Assembly (NCBI RefSeq): GCF_003640665.1
Contig: NZ_QQXL01000007.1
Location: 1-64,000 of the forward strand
Length of the DNA: 64,000 nt
Reading direction: 5' to 3'
DNA from: Galactobacter caseinivorans
GTDB taxonomy: Bacteria > Actinomycetota > Actinomycetes > Actinomycetales > Micrococcaceae
Position 1 is the first letter of the stretch, and every line of letters begins with the position of its first letter. Below, piece by piece: positions 9,148 to 17,714 of the stretch. Below the pieces are notes generated by a model that saw only the letters and a list, made by a program, of their open reading frames with translations, made no database searches and was not told the origin of the DNA. A program made the position numbers and the translations under genes.

Positions 9148-9153
9148 TAGACT
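9148..9153 (+). promoter_or_regulatory. Putative -10 box (TAGACT) of DAK-recG-rsmD
   Basis: TAGACT in the DUF3515/DAK intergenic space, about 74 bases ahead of the DAK ATG. The identical hexamer occurs ahead of tagG, yceD and smc in this window, which supports it as a vegetative -10 element. No -35 is clear. Confidence 0.5.
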
Positions 9154-9226
9154 TGAACCGCCAGTGGCGCCGCACACAGCCGCGCGCCCGGCACCGCCAG
9201 CTAAGGCAACAGACGAGGACAGTCCC

Positions 9227-10195
9227 ATGAAGCAGCGCTTGAGCACCGGCTACCCCGCCGTGCTGGAGTGGCTCAGAATTGCTGTCCGCGAGCTGGCTAA
9301 TCACTCTGACCGCCTCAATGCCATCAACGTCTTCCCGGTTGCAGACGGGGACACGGGCAGCAATCTCTACCGCACGGCCCGGGCCGCCCTGGATGAGGTG
9401 GAGGCCCGCCCGGAGGCCAAGGACTTGGGAGCGCTGCTCAGCGTGGCGGGCCGCGCCGGTCTTGAGGGGGCCCACGGTAACTCCGGGACGCTCCTGGCCG
9501 TGGTCCTGGCAGGCATGGGCGAGTCCCTTCAGGACGTGCGCAACCTCACGGGGGAGTCCCTGGCGCGGGCGCTGGATGCCGGGCGTGTGCGCGCTTGGTC
9601 CGCCCTCTCCGAGCCGGTGCCCGGGACCATGCTCTCCGTCGTGGAGGCGGCCTCCACGGCCGCCCGAGACGCGGTGGACACCGCGGCGCCTGAGGAACAG
9701 GGGCGCGCCCTGCTTGGCAAGGTGATAGACGCCGCTTTGGACGCCTCCTATGAGGCGGTGCGCGCTACGGAGGCCCAGTTGGACCGGCTCACCCAGGCGC
9801 GTGTGGTGGATGCCGGGGCCGTTGGCCTGCACATCGTGTTGGACGCGCTCTCCTGTGCGGTCAACGCCCGCACGTTCTCCGACGCCCCGTATGAGCCGCT
9901 GGACGGCTACGGCATTGACGATCTTCCCGTGCTGGATGCCGTGGAGAGCAATACCGGGGTGGAGGTGATGTGCTCCGTCACCGCCGCGCCGCTGGACGCC
10001 GCACTGCTGCGGGCGGCCCTGGATTCGGTGGGGGACTCGGTGCTGATGTCCCCGGTATCACCGGTGGGTGAGTCCTTCCGCTGGCGGGTCCATGTGCACG
10101 TTCAGGACGCCGAGCTGGCCTTGCAAGAGGTGGCGCGGGTGGGCACCCCTGAGGACGTCTCCATTACTAGCCTGTGCACGCATCCCGATGACTGA
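9227..10195 (+). CDS. DAK2/DhaL domain protein, short FakA-like
   Basis: The N-terminal half (residues about 5-200) is a DhaL/DAK2 nucleotide-binding domain with INVFPVADGDTGSNLYRT, GAHGNSGTLLAVVLAGM and DAGAVGLHIVLDAL. The following part resembles the middle domain of fatty-acid kinase FakA (GVEVMCSVTAA, LDSVGDSVLMSPVSPVGESFRWRVHVHVQDAE). FakA proteins are normally about 550 residues and carry a C-terminal domain absent from this 322-residue product. ATG 9227 is chosen over upstream in-frame codons because the domain begins there and GAGGAC precedes it. The stop overlaps recG by eight bases. Fatty-acid kinase activity with a FakB partner is possible but unproven. Confidence 0.8.
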   Translation: MKQRLSTGYPAVLEWLRIAVRELANHSDRLNAINVFPVADGDTGSNLYRTARAALDEVEARPEAKDLGALLSVAGRAGLEGAHGNSGTLLAVVLAGMGESLQDVRNLTGESLARALDAGRVRAWSALSEPVPGTMLSVVEAASTAARDAVDTAAPEEQGRALLGKVIDAALDASYEAVRATEAQLDRLTQARVVDAGAVGLHIVLDALSCAVNARTFSDAPYEPLDGYGIDDLPVLDAVESNTGVEVMCSVTAAPLDAALLRAALDSVGDSVLMSPVSPVGESFRWRVHVHVQDAELALQEVARVGTPEDVSITSLCTHPDD

Positions 10196-12458
10196 TCCGA
10201 GCTCGGCACCCGACCCGGCCCAGAAATCCCAGGCGGCCCGGCAGACCCAGGCGGCGGTCAAGGACCCCAGCGCCCTGCGCCCGGAGACTGATCTGGTGCG
10301 GGTCATCGGCGCTGCGAGCGCCAAGGTGATCCAGCAGGCCTTTGGTTACACCACGGCGGGCGAGCTGCTGATGCACCTGCCCAGGCGTTATGTGGACGTG
10401 GGAGAGATCACGCCCATCACGGCGCTGGCTTTGGGGGAGGACGCCACGGTGGTCGCCACCGTGACGCATGCCTCTCAGCGCCGCATGCACAACCGCCGCG
10501 GCTTCCTGTTGGAGGTTGAGGTGGAGGACCAGGATCCCGAGTCAGCCGGGCGCCTGCGCATGACCTTCTTTAATGGCTTTCAGGCTGCCAAGGAATTGCT
10601 TCCGGGGGCTCGCGCCGTCTTTTCTGGGCAGGTGGAGGACTACCGGGGTCAGACGCAGCTGAGCCACCCCGAGTACACACTGCTTGGCCAAGATGACGAG
10701 GCGGAGGCCCGCCCCTTCCCTGTGTACCCCAGCAGCGGCAAGCTCTCGCAGCTGCGCCTGCGCCGCACCATGGCGACGGTGCTGGACGGCGTCAGTGAGG
10801 GCGGCTTCCCGGACCCGGTTCCCGGGGATGTCAGGGCCCGACGCCGCTTGCCCGGCTTGGTCAGCGCGCTGGAGTCGGTGCATAGGCCCCGCCAGATCCC
10901 CGAGGCCTATGCCGCCCGGCGGCGTTTTGCCTTTGAGGAGGCGCTGCTGCTGCAGACGGTGCTCGCGGAGCGCCGGTTGGAGAACGCAGGGCGCTCCGCT
11001 GTGCCACGCCCGGGAAGTGCGGACGGCCTACTGGCCGCGTTTGATGCGGCCCTGCCGTTCACGCTGACGCAGGGGCAGGTGGAGGTCGGCGCCGAGCTGG
11101 CCCGGGACCTTGCGCGTCCCCACCCCATGAACCGCCTGGTGCAGGGGGAGGTGGGTTCCGGTAAGACCCTGGTGGCGTTGCGCGCCATGTTGCAGGTGAT
11201 TGATTCTGGTGGGCAGGCGGCCATGCTGGCGCCCACGGAGGTGCTGGCCTCACAGCACGCGGCCACGCTGCGGCGCATGTTGGGGGAGCTGGCCCTGGCC
11301 GGGCAGTTGGGCGGCGCGGAGCGCGCTACCACGGTGGAGCTGCTGACCGGGTCCCTGCCCGCGGCCCGCCGGCGTGAGGTGCTCTTGAACGCCGCCTCCG
11401 GTCGGGCCGGCATTGTGGTGGGCACCCACGCCCTGCTCGGGGACCAGGTGCAGTTCGCGGAGCTGGGGTTGGTGGTGGTGGATGAGCAGCACCGCTTTGG
11501 GGTGGAGCAGCGTGACAAGCTGCGCGGGGGAGGCGAGGGGGACGGCCAGACGCCTCACACCTTGGTGATGACGGCCACGCCCATCCCGCGCACAGTGGCC
11601 ATGACGGTCTTTGGGGATGTGGAGACGTCCATCCTGAAGGGCCTGCCTGCCAACCGTGCTCCGGTGCGGACCTTTGTGGTGCCCGTGCAGTTGCCCGCCT
11701 GGCGGGAACGGCTCTTCAGCCTGATGCGTGAGCAGATTGACGCGGGCCACCAGGCCTATGTGGTGGTCCCGCGCATTACCGAGGATCCGGCCGAGGAGGA
11801 CGCGACGCGGGCGCGGGGCGCCGATCAGGCTGATGCGGCGCCGTTGCAGCGCACCGCGCTAGAGACCATGGAGCAGGTGCTGCGCGCCCACCCCGCGCTG
11901 CAGGGCGTGCGCATCGGTACGCTGCACGGCAAGCTGGCCGCGGAGCAGAAGGCGGCCGCCATGGCGGATTTTGAGTCCGGGCGCACCCAGCTGCTCCTGG
12001 CCACCACGGTGGTGGAGGTCGGGGTGGACGTGGCCAACGCCACCGTCATGGCGATCATCGATGCCGAGTCCTTTGGCATCTCGCAGCTGCATCAGCTCCG
12101 CGGGCGCATTGGGCGCGGCGGCTTCCCCGGAACCTGCCTGTTGGTGACCACCCTGGAGCACGAGCACCCGGCCGTGGAGCGCCTGGAGGCCGTGGCGGCC
12201 ACGAGCGACGGCTTTGAGCTGGCGGAGAAGGACCTGGAGACGCGCCGCGAGGGTGACATCCTGGGCGCCAGCCAGTCCGGTGGCAGATCCACGCTCAAGA
12301 TTTTGCGGGTGATGCGCGATGCCAAGGTGATCGCGCAGGCCCGGGAGGATGCCGCCGAAGTGGTGGTCCCGGGCTGGCGCGAGCGCCACCCACACCTCGC
12401 GGCCGCAGTAGAGGCCCGCCTAGATACCTCCGAAGCCGCCTACCTGGAAAGGGGCTGA
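10188..12458 (+). CDS. recG: ATP-dependent DNA helicase RecG
   Basis: RecG regresses stalled replication forks and branch-migrates Holliday junctions. The 756-residue product has an N-terminal wedge/OB region (TTAGELLMHLPRRYVD), helicase motif I GEVGSGKTLVALRAM, motif II DEQHRFGVEQRDKL (the RecG-type DEQH box), motif III MTATPIPRT, and C-terminal motifs VVEVGVDVANATVM and QLHQLRGRIGRGGFPG. ATG 10188 overlaps the DAK stop by eight bases, giving the usual family start. rsmD begins one base after the stop. Confidence 0.95.
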   Translation: MTDPSSAPDPAQKSQAARQTQAAVKDPSALRPETDLVRVIGAASAKVIQQAFGYTTAGELLMHLPRRYVDVGEITPITALALGEDATVVATVTHASQRRMHNRRGFLLEVEVEDQDPESAGRLRMTFFNGFQAAKELLPGARAVFSGQVEDYRGQTQLSHPEYTLLGQDDEAEARPFPVYPSSGKLSQLRLRRTMATVLDGVSEGGFPDPVPGDVRARRRLPGLVSALESVHRPRQIPEAYAARRRFAFEEALLLQTVLAERRLENAGRSAVPRPGSADGLLAAFDAALPFTLTQGQVEVGAELARDLARPHPMNRLVQGEVGSGKTLVALRAMLQVIDSGGQAAMLAPTEVLASQHAATLRRMLGELALAGQLGGAERATTVELLTGSLPAARRREVLLNAASGRAGIVVGTHALLGDQVQFAELGLVVVDEQHRFGVEQRDKLRGGGEGDGQTPHTLVMTATPIPRTVAMTVFGDVETSILKGLPANRAPVRTFVVPVQLPAWRERLFSLMREQIDAGHQAYVVVPRITEDPAEEDATRARGADQADAAPLQRTALETMEQVLRAHPALQGVRIGTLHGKLAAEQKAAAMADFESGRTQLLLATTVVEVGVDVANATVMAIIDAESFGISQLHQLRGRIGRGGFPGTCLLVTTLEHEHPAVERLEAVAATSDGFELAEKDLETRREGDILGASQSGGRSTLKILRVMRDAKVIAQAREDAAEVVVPGWRERHPHLAAAVEARLDTSEAAYLERG

Positions 12459-12459
12459 C

Positions 12460-13044
12460 ATGTCCCGGATCATTGCCGGTGCCGCCGGCGGACACCCGCT
12501 CACCTCCGTGCCAACGGACGCCACCCGGCCCACCACTGACCGCGTCAAGGAAGCGCTCTTTTCCCGGCTGGAAAGCTGGGACGTGCTCGCAGACGCAGTG
12601 GTCGTGGACCTGTTTGCCGGCTCCGGTGCCCTGGGAGTGGAATCCGTGAGCCGCGGAGCGCGCTCGGCCCGGCTGGTGGACTCTGCGCAGGCCGCCATGC
12701 CAGCGTTGCGCGCCAATGCGGCGCTCGTGAACTCCGCGGTGCGTGCGGACCGGGCTCGCGCGGTGCGTTCCTCCGTGTCCTCCTACCTGGTCGGATACAC
12801 GGAGGAGCTCATTACCCTGGCCTTTCTTGACCCGCCGTATCCGGTGGGAGAGGAGGAGCTGGCGCAGGTGCTCGCGGCGCTGGCTCCGCAGCTGTCCGAC
12901 GACGCTGTGGTGGTCTTGGAACGCTCCAGCCGCTCCCCGCGCCCCACCTTCCCGGACGGGTGGAATGTGCTCAAGGAGCGCAAGTACGGCGAGACCACGC
13001 TGTGGTTCGCGGAGACGCGGGCACCCGAAGCGGACGAGTCCTAA
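12460..13044 (+). CDS. rsmD: 16S rRNA (guanine966-N2)-methyltransferase
   Basis: RsmD methylates G966 of 16S rRNA using SAM. The 194-residue product shows RIIAGAAGGHPL at the start, TDRVKEALFSRL, the SAM-binding loop VVDLFAGSGALGVESVSRGA and the catalytic LDPPYPVGEEEL motif. It follows recG after one base. The 3' end overlaps the opposing SpeE-like gene by four bases. In most actinobacteria coaD follows directly; here two reverse-strand genes intervene. Confidence 0.93.
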   Translation: MSRIIAGAAGGHPLTSVPTDATRPTTDRVKEALFSRLESWDVLADAVVVDLFAGSGALGVESVSRGARSARLVDSAQAAMPALRANAALVNSAVRADRARAVRSSVSSYLVGYTEELITLAFLDPPYPVGEEELAQVLAALAPQLSDDAVVVLERSSRSPRPTFPDGWNVLKERKYGETTLWFAETRAPEADES

Positions 13045-13841
13045 AACCCCAGGCCGCGCAGGTCCATTCCGGCGCTCAGCCCCGCGGGGTGTGGGCCCGC
13101 GGCCCGGACCTCCTCGCGCTGAGCGGCACCCCAAGGCGTGTGCGAGGCAAGGAGTAGCAGGTTCCCTTCCCCCTCGCCGCCGAGCATGTCGCTTGGCCCG
13201 GTGACCCACACCGAGGCTCCGGCCGCCTGGAAGGAGCCAACCAGTCGCCGGGTGGCGGGCAGTCCAGGGTCATCGCCCACATTGACGATCACGGTGCCCT
13301 GAGGGGTCACCGTGGCCAGCAATTCCCTAGCGTAATCAACGCTAAAGAAGGCATCCGGCGAATGCTGATCCATCGCAATGTCAAGCACGCACAGGTCAAA
13401 GCCGCCCGGTTCGCCGACGCGGGGCAGGACGCGCAGCACGTCGTCGATGATGAGCTCCGTGTGCTCCGGTGCCGCCAAGGGGAAGGCCTCCAGGACAAAG
13501 GGCATCAGCTCGCTGTCCAGGTCCACCACGACCTGGCGCGTTCCAGGCCGCAGCGACTCGACGAAGCGCGGCAGGGTGAGCGCGCCGCCACCCAGGTGCA
13601 ACACACCGGCGCGCCTGTGCTCCGGGAGGGCGCTCAGCACCACCTCGGTCACCTTAGCCACCCTGGCCAGGTACTCGTAGATCACCGTCTGGGGGTGCCC
13701 CGGTACCAGCGTGGATTGCTCAGCGCCGCCCACGAAAAGCACCCACGCGCCGTCGTGCAACGGGTCCCGCTCCCAGCGGGCCTGAACGCCGGAGGCATCA
13801 AGCCAGGTGCTCTTCAGCGCCGGTGCGTGTGGCTCGCTCAT
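13041..13841 (-). CDS. Spermidine synthase-like protein (degenerate active site)
   Basis: This 266-residue protein has the SAM/dcSAM-binding Rossmann core of polyamine aminopropyltransferases: VLHLGGGALTLPRFVESL, a VVDLDSELMPFV acidic loop and FDLCVLDIAMDQHSPDAFF. The canonical GGGDGG loop and the DSTDPxGP catalytic loop are not conserved (GGGALT and DIAMDQHSP instead), so true aminopropyl transfer is doubtful. Such SpeE-like proteins of unknown role are common in actinobacteria. It is translationally coupled (ATGA) to the preceding aminotransferase gene and converges with rsmD. Confidence 0.75.
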   Translation of the reverse strand: MSEPHAPALKSTWLDASGVQARWERDPLHDGAWVLFVGGAEQSTLVPGHPQTVIYEYLARVAKVTEVVLSALPEHRRAGVLHLGGGALTLPRFVESLRPGTRQVVVDLDSELMPFVLEAFPLAAPEHTELIIDDVLRVLPRVGEPGGFDLCVLDIAMDQHSPDAFFSVDYARELLATVTPQGTVIVNVGDDPGLPATRRLVGSFQAAGASVWVTGPSDMLGGEGEGNLLLLASHTPWGAAQREEVRAAGPHPAGLSAGMDLRGLGF

Positions 13842-15082
13842 GCCGGACCGGCTTCCAAGACGGCGGCCAGGCGGGGGAGGCCCGTGCGCAGGCGCGCCGT
13901 GGCCTCGGAGATGACCGCGTCCTGTTTGCAGTGGGCAAAACGCAGCAGGGACCGGAACGCGGGCTCGTGTTCGGGGACGCAGAAGACGCCCACGGGAATG
14001 CCCACCACGCCCACCTCCTGAGGCAGAGCCCTGGCGGCCGCCGTGGCGTCGCGGATGCCAAGCGGCGCCAGGTCGGCGATCACGAAGTAGCCGCCCTGCG
14101 GAAGGTGGACCGTGGCGCCGGCCGCACGCAGGCCATCCGCCAGGATGTGGCTGCGCCGAGCCAGGTCCGCCGCGCGCTCCGCGAAGAACTCGCGTGGCAG
14201 GCCAAGGCCGTGCGCCACCGCCGGTTGAAAGGCTGGGCCGGAGGAGTAGCTGAGGAACTGCTTGACCGTGCGCAGCGCCGCGATCAGCGACTCAGGCCCG
14301 GTTGCCCAGCCGATCTTCCAGCCGGTGAGGGAGAACGTCTTGCCGGCGGAGGAGACGGTGATGGTGCGCTCCCAGGCTCCGGGCAGCGTCGCGAGGGGGC
14401 GGTGCTGGCCGTCAAAGACCAGATGTTCGTAGACCTCGTCCGCCAGGAGGACCGCGTCGTGACGCGCGGCCAACTCCACCAGCTTGGCTCGCGTGGCGTC
14501 ATCAAAGCGTGTGCCGGTGGGGTTGTGCGGGTCGTTCACGATGATCACGGCGGTGCGCTCGTCCACGGCCGCCTCAAGGCCTGCCAGGTCCGGCTGAAAA
14601 CCGGGCGCGAGGAGCGGCACGGGGTGCAGCTCCGCTCCGGCGAGGGAGGCGATGGCGCCGTAGGAATCGTAGAAGGGTTCCAACACCACCACGTTGCTGC
14701 CTGGCGTGCAGAAGGCCAGGAGTGTGGCGGCGATGGCCTCGGTGGCCCCGCTGGTCACCACCACCTCACGCTCCGGCTGGACCTCCAGGCCGTACCACTC
14801 GCGTTGGTGCTGGGAGATGGCGGCGCGCAGCAGCGGGTGACCGGCGCCTGGGGCGTATTGGTTGAGGCTGCCGAGCACGCCGTTCGCGGCGATCTGGCGC
14901 AGTTCCTCTGGGCCGTCAGTGTCCGGAAATCCCTGCCCCAGGTTCACGGCGCCGGTGCGCTGCGCCGCGGCCGTCATCTCCTCAAAGATGGTGGGTGCGG
15001 CGTGTCCGTCGGCGCCAATCAGGCGCGCGCCCTGGGCGGCACGCAGCCACGGCGCGGCCTGCGCATTGATGTGGGAACTCAT
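13838..15082 (-). CDS. Class I/II PLP-dependent aminotransferase
   Basis: The 414-residue product is a fold-type I aminotransferase of the DapC/methionine aminotransferase (YbdL-like) subgroup. It has INLGQGFPDTDGP-like NLGQGFPD near residue 48, TSGATEAIAATLLAF, the NDPHNPTG cofactor loop, LADEVYEHLVFDG, the Schiff-base lysine in SSAGKTFSLTGWK (about residue 248) and a C-terminal FCVPEHEPAFRSLLRFAHCK with the carboxylate-binding Arg. GGAAGGA precedes the ATG. The substrate cannot be fixed from sequence: methionine/KMTB, succinyl-DAP and kynurenine are candidates. It heads a two-gene unit with the SpeE-like gene. Confidence 0.85.
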   Translation of the reverse strand: MSSHINAQAAPWLRAAQGARLIGADGHAAPTIFEEMTAAAQRTGAVNLGQGFPDTDGPEELRQIAANGVLGSLNQYAPGAGHPLLRAAISQHQREWYGLEVQPEREVVVTSGATEAIAATLLAFCTPGSNVVVLEPFYDSYGAIASLAGAELHPVPLLAPGFQPDLAGLEAAVDERTAVIIVNDPHNPTGTRFDDATRAKLVELAARHDAVLLADEVYEHLVFDGQHRPLATLPGAWERTITVSSAGKTFSLTGWKIGWATGPESLIAALRTVKQFLSYSSGPAFQPAVAHGLGLPREFFAERAADLARRSHILADGLRAAGATVHLPQGGYFVIADLAPLGIRDATAAARALPQEVGVVGIPVGVFCVPEHEPAFRSLLRFAHCKQDAVISEATARLRTGLPRLAAVLEAGPA

Positions 15083-15112
15083 GGGAGTGGGTCCTTCCGG
15101 TGGGCTTCTTTT

Positions 15113-15118
15113 ACGCTA
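15113..15118 (-). promoter_or_regulatory. Putative -10 box (TAGCGT) of the aminotransferase gene
   Basis: TAGCGT on the minus strand lies about 30 bases before the aminotransferase ATG, back to back with the coaD -10 box at 15146. It fits the TAGNNT pattern seen ahead of other genes in the window. Confidence 0.4.
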
Positions 15119-15145
15119 CCGCCACCATGCGGGGCCAAACGCCGT

Positions 15146-15151
15146 TAGGGT
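15146..15151 (+). promoter_or_regulatory. Putative -10 box (TAGGGT) for leaderless coaD
   Basis: TAGGGT followed by exactly seven bases and then the coaD ATG. There is no usable Shine-Dalgarno, so transcription probably starts at or next to the A of the ATG, giving a leaderless mRNA. Confidence 0.55.
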
Positions 15152-15158
15152 GGCTGAT

Positions 15159-15620
15159 ATGCGTCGAGTTGTCTGCCCCGGATCGTTTGACCCCGTTCAC
15201 AAGGGCCACCTGGAAATCATCATGCGGGCCGCAAGCCTCTTCGATGAGGTGGTGGTGTCCGTCTCCACGAACCCAGCCAAGAAGTACCGCTTTTCCGAAG
15301 AGGAACGCATCGACATGGTGTCGGAGTCCCTCTCCGGCTTCAGCGGCATCTCCGTGGAGCCCATGGGCGCCGGCCTGCTGGCAGAGTACTGCCGCCGGAT
15401 CGGAGCCAACGCGATCGTCAAGGGCCTGCGGGGCTCCTCTGACTACGAGTTTGAGGCTCCCATGGCCACCATGAATCGTCATCTTTCTGGTGTGGAGACC
15501 GTCTTCTTTCACGGAGATGGTCGCTATCAGCACGTCTCATCGAGCCTGATTAAAGAGATTTCTGCCCTGGGCGGGGACATCAGCGAGTTTGTTCCCAAGC
15601 CGGTGCTGCAGCGTCTCTGA
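15159..15620 (+). CDS. coaD: Phosphopantetheine adenylyltransferase
   Basis: CoaD adenylates 4'-phosphopantetheine in the penultimate step of CoA synthesis. The 153-residue product has the nucleotidyltransferase motif VCPGSFDPVHKGHLEII (T/HxGH), the KKYRFSEEERIDMV region, VKGLRGSSDYEFEAPMATMN and the C-terminal VSSSLIKEISALGGD (ISSS-like) block, all at normal spacing. ATG 15159 is chosen because the conserved protein begins MRRVVCPGSFD and because a TAGGGT -10 box sits seven bases upstream. The reading frame is open much further upstream, but that part overlaps the aminotransferase and is not conserved. Confidence 0.95.
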   Translation: MRRVVCPGSFDPVHKGHLEIIMRAASLFDEVVVSVSTNPAKKYRFSEEERIDMVSESLSGFSGISVEPMGAGLLAEYCRRIGANAIVKGLRGSSDYEFEAPMATMNRHLSGVETVFFHGDGRYQHVSSSLIKEISALGGDISEFVPKPVLQRL

Positions 15621-15655
15621 GGCCGCCTCACAGGGCTTCACCAGCAGGACTTCGG

Positions 15656-15661
15656 TAGTCT
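15656..15661 (+). promoter_or_regulatory. Putative -10 box (TAGTCT) of the LCP gene
   Basis: TAGTCT lies 45 bases ahead of the LCP start, in the 86-base gap after coaD. It marks the beginning of the wall-polymer locus. Confidence 0.45.
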
Positions 15662-15706
15662 AGGGAGTCGCGATCCCTCGCGATCTTCCCTGCCCAAGGA
15701 GCATTC

Positions 15707-16768
15707 ATGGCTGACGACGCCCAAACGAGCGGTTACGTTCCGCGTCGATTCCACCGTAGACCGCGCAAGGTGGTGCGGGTCATTCTGCTCTCCGCCTTGG
15801 TGCTTGTGGTGACGGTGGTGGGTGTTGGTGGGGCCTACGCCTCTAAATTGCAGCAGGCTTTTGCCTCAGCAACCTTGGTGGAGAAGACGGACATCCTGCC
15901 GACCTATGAGGGGCAGCCCTTCAAGGATCCCGGGGATGGCAGCCGCAACATTCTGCTCTTGGGAGCGGATAAGAGCGAGGACGGCACCGAGCTTGACCTG
16001 ACTGCCACGGGCACAACTCAGCGCTCCGACTCGATGATGCTGGTGCATATCCCGCAGAATCGCAAGGGAATCTATGTGATGTCCATCATGCGCGATACCT
16101 ACGTGCAGATCCCCGATGGCCACGGCAGGGCCAAGATCAATTCGGCCATGCAATTCGGTGGCGTGCCCCTGCTGCGCAAGACCATCGAGTCCATGATGGA
16201 TGTGCACATCGATAACGTGGCGGCACTGGATTTCAACAGCTTTAAGGGCCTGACCAAGGCCATTGGCGGCGTGACGGTGGACAACCCCATTGACTGGTGC
16301 ACCGACAGCGGTAAGGAGTACTGCTTCAAGAAGGGCAAGGAGCAGATTGAGGGCCAGCGTGCCCTGCGCTGGGTGCGCGAGCGCCACGCGTTCCTCACGG
16401 GGGATTACCAGCGGGTCAAGAACCAGCAGCAGTTCATCAAGCAGGTCTTCAAGAAGCTGATGAGCTCCGAGGTGATGGGCAACCCGAACAAGATTGCGGA
16501 CGTTGCCAAGCAGGTCATGCCGTTCGTGACCATGGACAACGAGCTGGGGGATGAGCAGGTGCTCATTGGCCTTGGCATGCAGATGACGAGCCTGCGTGCC
16601 AGCGACATCCACAGCTTCACCCTGCCCAACGCCGGAACCGGCCAGGTGGGCGCGCAGTCTGTTGTGCTCAACAGCCCCGAGTGGGACCGGAAGCTGGGTA
16701 AGGCCATGCGAGGGGACAGCATGGAGACCCTCTACAAGAGCCTCCCCTCAGAATTTAAGGGCGACTGA
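15707..16768 (+). CDS. LCP (LytR-CpsA-Psr) family cell-wall polymer ligase
   Basis: LCP enzymes transfer teichoic acids or other glycopolymers from their lipid carrier to peptidoglycan on the outer membrane face. The 353-residue product has a basic cytoplasmic N terminus (RRFHRRPRK), one membrane helix (about residues 24-46) and an extracellular LCP domain with NILLLGADKSEDG, RSDSMMLVHIP, MSIMRDTYVQIPDG, KINSAMQFGG, GGVTVDNP and RWVRERHAFLTGDYQRVKNQQ, the pyrophosphate-binding Arg motifs. AAGGAG precedes the ATG. It is the first gene of the polymer locus, directly ahead of the TagGH exporter, which supports a role as the ligase for that polymer. Confidence 0.92.
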   Translation: MADDAQTSGYVPRRFHRRPRKVVRVILLSALVLVVTVVGVGGAYASKLQQAFASATLVEKTDILPTYEGQPFKDPGDGSRNILLLGADKSEDGTELDLTATGTTQRSDSMMLVHIPQNRKGIYVMSIMRDTYVQIPDGHGRAKINSAMQFGGVPLLRKTIESMMDVHIDNVAALDFNSFKGLTKAIGGVTVDNPIDWCTDSGKEYCFKKGKEQIEGQRALRWVRERHAFLTGDYQRVKNQQQFIKQVFKKLMSSEVMGNPNKIADVAKQVMPFVTMDNELGDEQVLIGLGMQMTSLRASDIHSFTLPNAGTGQVGAQSVVLNSPEWDRKLGKAMRGDSMETLYKSLPSEFKGD

Positions 16769-16805
16769 CGCGGCGAACGTCCGCGGTTCCGGCCTGGCCG
16801 GAAGC

Positions 16806-16811
16806 TAGACT
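16806..16811 (+). promoter_or_regulatory. Putative -10 box (TAGACT) of tagGH
   Basis: TAGACT lies 54 bases before the tagG ATG, identical to the boxes ahead of DAK, yceD and smc. No clear -35 is visible. Confidence 0.5.
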
Positions 16812-16865
16812 CTCCACCGGACAGGCCCTTGCCGGCCCACCTCTGACGAAGGAATATTCGCGTTC

Positions 16866-17714
16866 ATGAACGCCGCTGAGTACGCCGAGCAGCACGGGCT
16901 GCAGAGGGTCGGTGCCCGCCCAGGGCTCTGGACCTATCTGCAGCAAACCTGGGGTCGACGAGACTTTGCCTACACCCTGGCCAAGTCCCGCATCCAGGCC
17001 CGGAATCAAGCCAACCGCCTGGGCGTGGTGTGGGAGATCGTTAAACCCACACTGAACGCGCTCATGTACGGAGCCATCTTCGGGATCCTGCAGGGCGGCA
17101 AGCAGGGGCCGCAGTACCCGGCGTTTGTGGTCATTGGCGTCTTCCTCTTTGAGTTCTTCTCCAGCGCCATGTCAGAGGGCGCCAAGTCCATCACGAGCAA
17201 CCGCTCCCTGGTGCAGTCGCTGAGCTTCCCGCGGCTCACCCTGCCCTTCTCCACGATCATCCAGCAGCTGCTCACGCTGGCTCCCATGATGATCGTCATG
17301 TTCATCTATGTGCTGCTGTTGGGCGGGGCGCCGCAGTGGTCCTGGCTCATGATCATCCCGTTGCTCTTCCTCTACACGCTCTTCAATACCGGGGTGGCCC
17401 TGATCTGCGCGCGCCTGACCGTGCACCTGGCGGACCTGACGCAGCTGCTCCCGTTGATCACGCGCGTGCTGTTTTACACCTCTGGCGTGCTTTTCAACGT
17501 GAACACGATCTTTGCGGCGCACCCGTGGGTGGTGAAGCTCTTTGACTTCCACCCCGTCTATCAGGTGCTGGAGCTGGCACGGGCCATGATCCTGGTGGGT
17601 CACCCGTACAACCCCATGCACTGGGTGTACCTCTCCTGCTTCGCCGTTGTGGTGTTTGTCGCGGGCGTCATCTTCTTCTGGCAGGCTGAGGAGCGTTATG
17701 GCCGAGACATCTGA
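16866..17714 (+). CDS. tagG: ABC-2 type polysaccharide/teichoic acid exporter, permease
   Basis: The 282-residue membrane protein has about six predicted helices and the ABC-2 exporter signature: a cytoplasmic amphipathic start (FAYTLAKSRIQARNQANRLG), VWEIVKPTLNALMYGAIFG, then helices around residues 72-95, 135-160, 170-190, 200-225 and 255-275. With TagH it would flip the completed lipid-linked polymer to the outside for the LCP ligase. GAAGGAATA precedes the ATG. It overlaps tagH by 17 bases, so the two subunits are coupled. The substrate is inferred from the glycerol-phosphate and rhamnose genes downstream. Confidence 0.9.
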   Translation: MNAAEYAEQHGLQRVGARPGLWTYLQQTWGRRDFAYTLAKSRIQARNQANRLGVVWEIVKPTLNALMYGAIFGILQGGKQGPQYPAFVVIGVFLFEFFSSAMSEGAKSITSNRSLVQSLSFPRLTLPFSTIIQQLLTLAPMMIVMFIYVLLLGGAPQWSWLMIIPLLFLYTLFNTGVALICARLTVHLADLTQLLPLITRVLFYTSGVLFNVNTIFAAHPWVVKLFDFHPVYQVLELARAMILVGHPYNPMHWVYLSCFAVVVFVAGVIFFWQAEERYGRDI

